A stretch of 64,000 nt of DNA from positions 1 to 64,000 of the forward strand of contig NZ_LZHV01000029.1 of the NCBI RefSeq assembly GCF_001667275.1. The letters are read 5' to 3'. A program made the position numbers and the translations under genes. Shown here piece after piece: positions 59,454 to 64,000 of this stretch. Position 1 is the first letter of the stretch. Each line of letters opens with the position of its first letter. Source of the DNA: Mycobacterium sp. ACS4054. GTDB lineage: Bacteria > Actinomycetota > Actinomycetes > Mycobacteriales > Mycobacteriaceae. Under the pieces are notes generated by a model. That model was not told where the DNA came from and ran no database searches. It saw only the letters and a program-made list of their open reading frames with translations.

Positions 59454-60376
59454 TGCGTGCCTCCCGGCTTGCCGAATTGCTCGCGACGCCCCAAGCGGCG
59501 CAACCGAATCCACTCCGCCAGGCCCCTGGGATCGCGGCGGGTCAGCAGAAAGTACCAGCCGAACCGCACCCACTCCTGCACCTGCAGCTTGCGCAGCCCC
59601 GGCTGGGACAACAGGTAGCCGCGGTTGCGGTAGGTGTAGAACCGCTTGGTCGGGTCGTCGGGGTACTGGGTGTGCATGCGGCCGCCCAGGATCGGCCGGA
59701 ATTCCGCGGATCCGCAGGGATGCAAGTAGATCGCGTCCAGGCAGGTGCCGAACGGCAGGCCCGACCGCACCAGCCGCCGGTGCATCTCGACCTCGTCGCC
59801 GCGGATGAACAGCCGCAGGTCGGGGACGCCGATCGCCTCGAGGGTGGAAGCCCGGAACAACGCGCCGTTGAACAGCGACGCGATCCCGGGCAGCAGGTCC
59901 TGTCCGGGCTCGGTGCGCAATTCGGTTGCGCACCTGCGCCATACCAGCCCGCGGCGCAGCGGGAACGCGAGCCGCTCGGGGTCGTCGAGGTTGCACACCA
60001 TCGGCGACACCTCGGCCAGGCCGTGTTTCTGCGCGCACGCCAGCAGGGTGGCCAGCACGTGCGAGTCCTGCGGGCGCCCGTCGTCGTCGGCCAGCCAAAC
60101 CCAGTCGGCCCCCTGCGCCAACGCGTGCAACATGCCCAGCGCGAAACCGCCTGCGCCGCCGAGGTTTCGGCGGGAGGCCAGATAGGTGGTGGGGATCGGC
60201 TGGCCGGCGACCAGGTCGCGGACCCGGCCTGAACCGGAGCCTTCGCCGGAAAAATCGTTATCGACGACGATCAGGTGATCGGGCAACCGGGTCTGGCTGC
60301 TCAGGGCGCCCAGCGACTTGGCCAGCTCGTCGGGGCGCCGGTGGGTGACGACGACGGCGAAGACGGACTCACTCAT
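59450..60376 (-). CDS. glfT1: Galactofuranosyltransferase GlfT1
   Basis: 308-residue GT2 enzyme that adds the first two galactofuranose residues to the rhamnosyl-GlcNAc-PP-decaprenyl acceptor before GlfT2 extends the chain. FAVVVTHRRPDELAKSLGAL (donor fold), HLIVVDNDFSGEG, then DWVWLADDDGRPQDSHVLAT with the DDD metal motif, and LFIRGDEVEMHRRLVRSGLP. ATG 60376 gives MSESVFAVVV and overlaps the wzt stop by 8 bases. The extension to 60457 falls inside wzt and is unsupported. Confidence 0.95.
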   Translation of the reverse strand: MSESVFAVVVTHRRPDELAKSLGALSSQTRLPDHLIVVDNDFSGEGSGSGRVRDLVAGQPIPTTYLASRRNLGGAGGFALGMLHALAQGADWVWLADDDGRPQDSHVLATLLACAQKHGLAEVSPMVCNLDDPERLAFPLRRGLVWRRCATELRTEPGQDLLPGIASLFNGALFRASTLEAIGVPDLRLFIRGDEVEMHRRLVRSGLPFGTCLDAIYLHPCGSAEFRPILGGRMHTQYPDDPTKRFYTYRNRGYLLSQPGLRKLQVQEWVRFGWYFLLTRRDPRGLAEWIRLRRLGRREQFGKPGGTQ

Positions 60377-61196
60377 CCCCGGATGCTCTTTGCGCCAGCG
60401 GTTTTTCTGCGGCCGTCTCGGCCAGCACCTCGCGCACGTGCCGGGCCGCGTCCTCACCCTCGTAAGCGCGCACCACGTCTTCGATGCCGCCCGACTGGCG
60501 GATCACGCCGTGGTCGATCCACATCGCCGTCTTACAGAGGCGGGCGAGGAATTCGTTGGAATGGCTGGCGAACACCAGGATTCCGGACCGCTCGACCAAG
60601 CCCTGCAACCGGGACTGGGCCTTCTTCAAGAAGTCGGCGTCCACCGCGCCGATGCCCTCGTCGAGCAGCAGGATCTCGGGGTCGATGCTGGTGACCACGC
60701 CCATGGCCAGCCGCACCCGCATGCCGGTGGAATACGTGCGCAGCGGCATCGACAGGTAGTCGCCCAGCTCGGTGAACTCGGCGATCTCGTCGACCTTGGC
60801 CAGCATCTGCTTGCGGGTCTGCCCCAGGAACAGCCCGCGAATGATGATGTTCTCGTAGCCGGAGATCTCGGGGTCCATCCCGACCCCGAGGTCGAAGACC
60901 GGTGCGACGCGGCCGGTGACCTGCGCCCAGCCGCGGGTGGGTTCGTAGATGCCCGAAAGTAGGCGCAGCAGAGTCGATTTCCCCGCGCCGTTGTGGCCGA
61001 CCAGCCCGACCCGGTCACCCAGCTCGAGCGACATGGTGATGTCGCGCAGCGCCTCGACGACGACCACGTTGGACGCGTTGCGGCCGATGGTGCCGCCCGC
61101 CTTGCCCAGGAAGGCTTTCTTCAGCGAGCGCGACTTCGCGTCGAAAATGGGAAATTCCACCCACGCGTTGTGCGTCTCGATGTGAGGACCCGCCAC
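60369..61196 (-). CDS. wzt: Galactan ABC exporter ATPase Wzt (Rv3781-like)
   Basis: 275 residues from GTG 61196. ABC ATPase with Walker A GHNGAGKSTLLRLLSG, signature YSTGMRVRLAMG, Walker B ILLLDEGIGAVDADF, and the switch His in VFASHSNEFL. It powers Wzm-dependent export of the lipid-linked galactan. The N-terminal HNAWVEFPIFDAKSRSLKKA is typical for the polysaccharide ABC-type exporter group. No C-terminal carbohydrate-binding domain is present. The gene starts 11 bases after the bpa stop and overlaps glfT1, so wzt-glfT1-wzm form one operon. Confidence 0.96.
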   Translation of the reverse strand: MAGPHIETHNAWVEFPIFDAKSRSLKKAFLGKAGGTIGRNASNVVVVEALRDITMSLELGDRVGLVGHNGAGKSTLLRLLSGIYEPTRGWAQVTGRVAPVFDLGVGMDPEISGYENIIIRGLFLGQTRKQMLAKVDEIAEFTELGDYLSMPLRTYSTGMRVRLAMGVVTSIDPEILLLDEGIGAVDADFLKKAQSRLQGLVERSGILVFASHSNEFLARLCKTAMWIDHGVIRQSGGIEDVVRAYEGEDAARHVREVLAETAAEKPLAQRASGDE

Positions 61197-61207
61197 CGTG
61201 CTTCGCT

Positions 61208-61714
61208 TTACAGGTACTGACCGTGCCCGGATCCGCCGGGCTTGCCGATGCCCGGGGGCAGCGCGCCCTGACGCATCTTCTCCAGCTGCGCGCGGGCGGC
61301 CATCTGCTGCGCGAATAGTGCCGTCTGGATGCCGTGGAACAGGCCCTCCAGCCAGCCGACCAACTGCGCCTGGGCGATGCGCAATTCGGCGTCGGACGGT
61401 GCCGCGTCCTCGTTGAACGGCAGGGTGAGGCGGTCGAGCTCTTCGCGAAGTTCCGGCGCCAGGCCCTCTTCCAGTTCGCGGATGCTCGTCGCGTGGATCT
61501 CCCGCAGCCGGTTGCGGCTGGCCTCGTCGAGGGGTGCGGCGCGCACCTCCTCGAGCAGTTGCTTGATCATCGTTCCGATGCGCATCACCTTGGCCGGCTG
61601 CTCGACCAGATCGGTCAGTGAGCGCTCGTCGGAGTCCTCGTCCGCCACCGCCATGATCCGCGGGTCGACGCCGCCGATGATCTCAATGCCATCGTCGTCG
61701 TTGCCGGTACTCAT
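61208..61714 (-). CDS. bpa: Bacterial proteasome activator Bpa (PafE)
   Basis: 168 residues. Four-helix ring-forming activator that docks on the 20S proteasome and delivers substrates such as HspR without ATP. The C-terminus ends GHGQYL, the docking motif inserted between proteasome alpha subunits. The central helices include SLTDLVEQPAKVMRIGTMIK, then QLLEEVRAAPLDEASRNRLR and QAQLVGWLEGLFHGIQTALF. Acidic N-terminus as in Rv3780. It is in the same orientation as wzt but likely serves an unrelated process. Confidence 0.96.
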   Translation of the reverse strand: MSTGNDDDGIEIIGGVDPRIMAVADEDSDERSLTDLVEQPAKVMRIGTMIKQLLEEVRAAPLDEASRNRLREIHATSIRELEEGLAPELREELDRLTLPFNEDAAPSDAELRIAQAQLVGWLEGLFHGIQTALFAQQMAARAQLEKMRQGALPPGIGKPGGSGHGQYL

Positions 61715-61734
61715 CCATCACCATCCTTTGCGCA

Positions 61735-63711
61735 CTAGGAGTGCGGCGCCGCGCCGTCGTTTCCGCGCCATTCGTAGATTCGGGCTCCACCGTTGTCGTA
61801 GATCAGCGCCCACGACTTCGATTTATCCAGTGACACTAGTCCGTCGGGTACGGCGAAGCCCCGGACCGTCGGCATGCTCGTGTAGATGTACCGGATATTG
61901 AGCGCTTTGATCGCCTCGACCACCCGGGGATCGGCCTCACCCTTGCGGGCGCCGGCCCAGAAGATGTAGCGGTTGGGGCCGGGGCCCATTTGCTGCGGGT
62001 AGTCGTAGTGGGTCCAAAGCGGGTGCAGGTCGGCGACGGCGTACATCCACGCCGTGCCGTCGGTGTTGGCGTTGCCGATCACGGTGGTGTGCGCCCCGGG
62101 CAGTTTGGACAGATAGGCCATGGCCATCAGGTCGCGCTGGTCGATCATCACCGAGTCGTACTTGTCGCCGAACAGGACCAGGTGTCGATAGAAGTAGTGG
62201 CGGGCGGTGAACACGGTCGTGGCCACCAGCAGGACCGCGGTGGCCGCGGTCCAGGCCGGTGCCGGCAAGGGTTTGAAACGGCCGGCGACTCGTCGAGCGC
62301 CGGCCATCACCACCATGACGATCAAGAACAATGCGACACCGGCCATCGGCTCCAGCAGCAGCGTGATGGCGGCCGAAATGCGGCGCGGGTCCTTATAGAA
62401 GAACTCCCCGAACGCGCCGGCCACCGCGCCGAGCGGGCCGCCGAGCGGCGTTCCCGCGTCGACGTCGACCACCACGAGCAACAGCCACACCGCCAGCGGC
62501 CACCAGATCCTCTTGTAGGCGAAGATGATTCCGCCGACGATCGCCAGCGTCATCAGCCCGTACTGGTACGGGAAGTCGTTGAGATGACGCGAATGCTGGA
62601 AGACCGCGTCCCACACCCCCCGCTTCTTGCTGAGCTTGGTCAGGAATGAGTGCCCGGCGATGATGTCTTCCTGCTGGCGGACGCTGATGAACTGCGGCAG
62701 CAGTATCAGCGTTGTGATCGCGGCCACGCCGGCCAGCGTCAACCCGTCGGCGAGCCGCCCGCGCACCGGGTGCCACAACACGTCCAGCAACCACCAGGCC
62801 ACCAGGAACAGCACAACGATGAATCCGCCGGTCAGGTGCACGGACATCAGCCCCACGAAGGCCAGCACCGCCAGCGGGATCCGGTCGCGGTGCCGCAGCG
62901 TCGAGGCGATCAGCACGAACGTGGGGACGACAACGCCGTAGGCCGCCAGGTTGGGCATCGCGGCGACGCCGAACTCGACGTAGGGCAGCGAGGTGAACGA
63001 CACGGACAGCGCGGCGGTGGTGGCGGCCACCCCGGCGGTGCGCCATTCCCCCCAGCGCCCCCGCAGCAGCTTCCAGGTCAGCATCGCCGCGCTGGCGGGA
63101 AACAGCCACACCGAGGCCGCCACCGAGCTCACCGTGTAGCCGGTCGTGGGCGCCGCCCCGGTGAGCTGACAGAACACCGCCACCCAGGCGTGGAACACCG
63201 ACGGGTAGTACAGCGTCTGATGCGTTTCGACGTTGCGCAGCTCGCCCATGTGGGTGGACGACGCCTGCCCGGTGTCCAGGATGAACCGCACCTCGTTGGC
63301 GTGCCAGACCGCGTCCCACGTGCTCGGCACCGTCTGCCAGTGGGCGGCCAGGCCGCGGTAGGCCGCCCACATGATCAGCAGCGCGCCCAGCAGCACCCCG
63401 GCCGCCACGGTCAGCGCCGGCAACCGGCCGATCCCGCGCGCCTCGGCCTGGGTGTCGCGGAAGCGGCCGAGCAGCAGCTGCAGGACCGTCATCGCCAGGC
63501 ACACAACGATCAGCGTGGCCAGCGCGGTCCAGCCGTTCCACGGGATTCCGACGGCGCCGAACGGGATGATCGCCAGCGCGATGGCGCCGAAGGTCAGCGC
63601 CGGGCCGACCGCGACGGCGATGGGCCAACTCAGCTGACTGATTCGCGCGATGACCGCCCCGGGCGCTATCAGCAAGAACAATGCGATCAGCGTTCCGAAC
63701 CAGAGGCCCAC
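61735..63711 (-). CDS. Large polytopic GT-C-like membrane protein (Rv3779-like)
   Basis: 658 residues from GTG 63711 ([20 protein letters not shown]). About thirteen membrane helices alternate with loops; a periplasmic-type loop carries [20 protein letters not shown] with an Asp and Glu placed as in GT-C enzymes. The C-terminal soluble part contains [20 protein letters not shown] and ends RIYEWRGND. In M. tuberculosis Rv3779 affects the synthesis of polyprenyl-phosphomannose and glycolipids, though its enzymatic role is not firm. The longer frame up to 63999 overlaps the divergent gene and is rejected. Confidence 0.9.
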   Translation of the reverse strand: MGLWFGTLIALFLLIAPGAVIARISQLSWPIAVAVGPALTFGAIALAIIPFGAVGIPWNGWTALATLIVVCLAMTVLQLLLGRFRDTQAEARGIGRLPALTVAAGVLLGALLIMWAAYRGLAAHWQTVPSTWDAVWHANEVRFILDTGQASSTHMGELRNVETHQTLYYPSVFHAWVAVFCQLTGAAPTTGYTVSSVAASVWLFPASAAMLTWKLLRGRWGEWRTAGVAATTAALSVSFTSLPYVEFGVAAMPNLAAYGVVVPTFVLIASTLRHRDRIPLAVLAFVGLMSVHLTGGFIVVLFLVAWWLLDVLWHPVRGRLADGLTLAGVAAITTLILLPQFISVRQQEDIIAGHSFLTKLSKKRGVWDAVFQHSRHLNDFPYQYGLMTLAIVGGIIFAYKRIWWPLAVWLLLVVVDVDAGTPLGGPLGAVAGAFGEFFYKDPRRISAAITLLLEPMAGVALFLIVMVVMAGARRVAGRFKPLPAPAWTAATAVLLVATTVFTARHYFYRHLVLFGDKYDSVMIDQRDLMAMAYLSKLPGAHTTVIGNANTDGTAWMYAVADLHPLWTHYDYPQQMGPGPNRYIFWAGARKGEADPRVVEAIKALNIRYIYTSMPTVRGFAVPDGLVSLDKSKSWALIYDNGGARIYEWRGNDGAAPHS

Positions 63712-63827
63712 TCGACTAGTATGGCTGGCCGGGTGTCCTGCCTCTTCGAAGCCACCGGCACGCTGGAACGGCTCGAGCGTCTCCGGGCACCCGCTACCGT
63801 CACAGTTTCGCGGAGAAGCGGAAGCTC

Positions 63828-63833
63828 TAAGGT
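63828..63833 (+). promoter_or_regulatory. Putative -10 element TAAGGT for the aminotransferase gene
   Basis: TAAGGT (TANNNT) ends 7 bases before ATG 63841, suggesting leaderless transcription. No -35 recognised. Confidence 0.4.
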
Positions 63834-63840
63834 GGCTGGC

Positions 63841-64000
63841 ATGGCTTACGACGTCGCCCGGGTGCGCGGACTGCATCCGTCGCTGGGTGACGGGTGGGTG
63901 CACTTCGACGCACCGACCGGGATGCTGATCCCCGATTCCGTCGCGACCACGGTCTCCACGGCGTTCCGCCGGTCCAGCGCCACCGCGGTGGGTGCACACC
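63841..64000 (+). CDS. Cysteine-desulfurase-like aminotransferase (Rv3778c-like), N-terminal fragment
   Basis: The gene starts at ATG 63841 ([20 protein letters not shown]) and runs off the right edge after 53 codons ([33 protein letters not shown]). This matches the start of Rv3778c, a class V PLP-dependent aminotransferase related to cysteine desulfurases. The PLP lysine and most of the fold lie outside the window, so activity cannot be judged. Divergent from the Rv3779-like gene across 129 bases. Confidence 0.88.
   Translation, partial: MAYDVARVRGLHPSLGDGWVHFDAPTGMLIPDSVATTVSTAFRRSSATAVGAH

Noticed and set aside
63712..63999. Extension of the Rv3779-like protein to the window edge
   Set aside because: It would overlap the divergent Rv3778c-like gene. 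The conserved start GTG 63711 is next to the first membrane helix.

Overview
The window is high-GC actinobacterial DNA and can be assigned to Mycobacterium. It carries the mycobacterial cell-envelope locus (erp, glf-glfT2-ubiA-aftB, fbpA-fbpD, fadD32-pks13-accD4, embC/A/B, aftA, dprE1/dprE2, wzm-glfT1-wzt), in the order known from the Rv3778-Rv3835 region of M. tuberculosis but inverted relative to H37Rv. It is not M. tuberculosis. The sulfolipid genes, PE_PGRS62, the IS next to fadE35 and the Rv3784-Rv3787c genes are missing from their expected junctions. Several other genes have been inserted, and DprE1 has Ala where M. tuberculosis has the benzothiazinone-target Cys387. That Ala is reported for M. 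avium, so a slow-growing non-tuberculous species near the M. avium complex is the best guess. All homology statements come from reading translated sequence and recalling families; no search was run.

Layout. 1-9.8 kb is a regulatory and metabolic edge: a septum-formation membrane protein (partial) divergent from serS, an AraC regulator, a methyltransferase, a broken carboxymuconolactone-decarboxylase-like gene divergent from an HxlR regulator, a DUF2834 membrane protein and a TetR regulator with a FAD oxidoreductase that share near-identical palindromes, and a translationally coupled pair (MBL-Rieske fusion plus small PH-like protein). 9.9-13.1 kb holds three tandem acyltransferases and a HAD hydrolase. 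13.1-16 kb holds an LGFP-repeat peptidoglycan amidase and the repeat protein Erp, both on the minus strand.

16.2-35.6 kb is a plus-strand envelope block. Glf makes UDP-galactofuranose and GlfT2 polymerises galactan. The PAP2 protein and UbiA make decaprenyl-phosphoribose. AftB adds terminal arabinose, FbpA attaches mycolates, and FadD32-Pks13-AccD4 condense the mycolic acid. Next come an inserted TPR gene (plus strand) and a minus-strand group: fadE35, a GarA-like FHA gene coupled to a four-helix membrane protein, and a small secreted protein.

40.5-55.6 kb is the minus-strand arabinan block in transcription order GtrA, dprE1, dprE2, aftA, embC, a DinB/maleylpyruvate-isomerase-like gene, embA, embB. 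It makes decaprenyl-phosphoarabinose and uses it to build arabinan. 55.6-58.6 kb is an accessory island: a GreA-like factor, an SPFH/flotillin-NfeD pair, a pterin-synthase-like gene and a DUF732 exported protein. 58.6-63.7 kb returns to galactan: GlfT1 primes it and Wzm/Wzt export it. These are followed by the proteasome activator Bpa and a large membrane protein (Rv3779 type). The window ends in the start of a cysteine-desulfurase-like gene. No tRNA, rRNA, CRISPR array, complete IS or prophage was seen.
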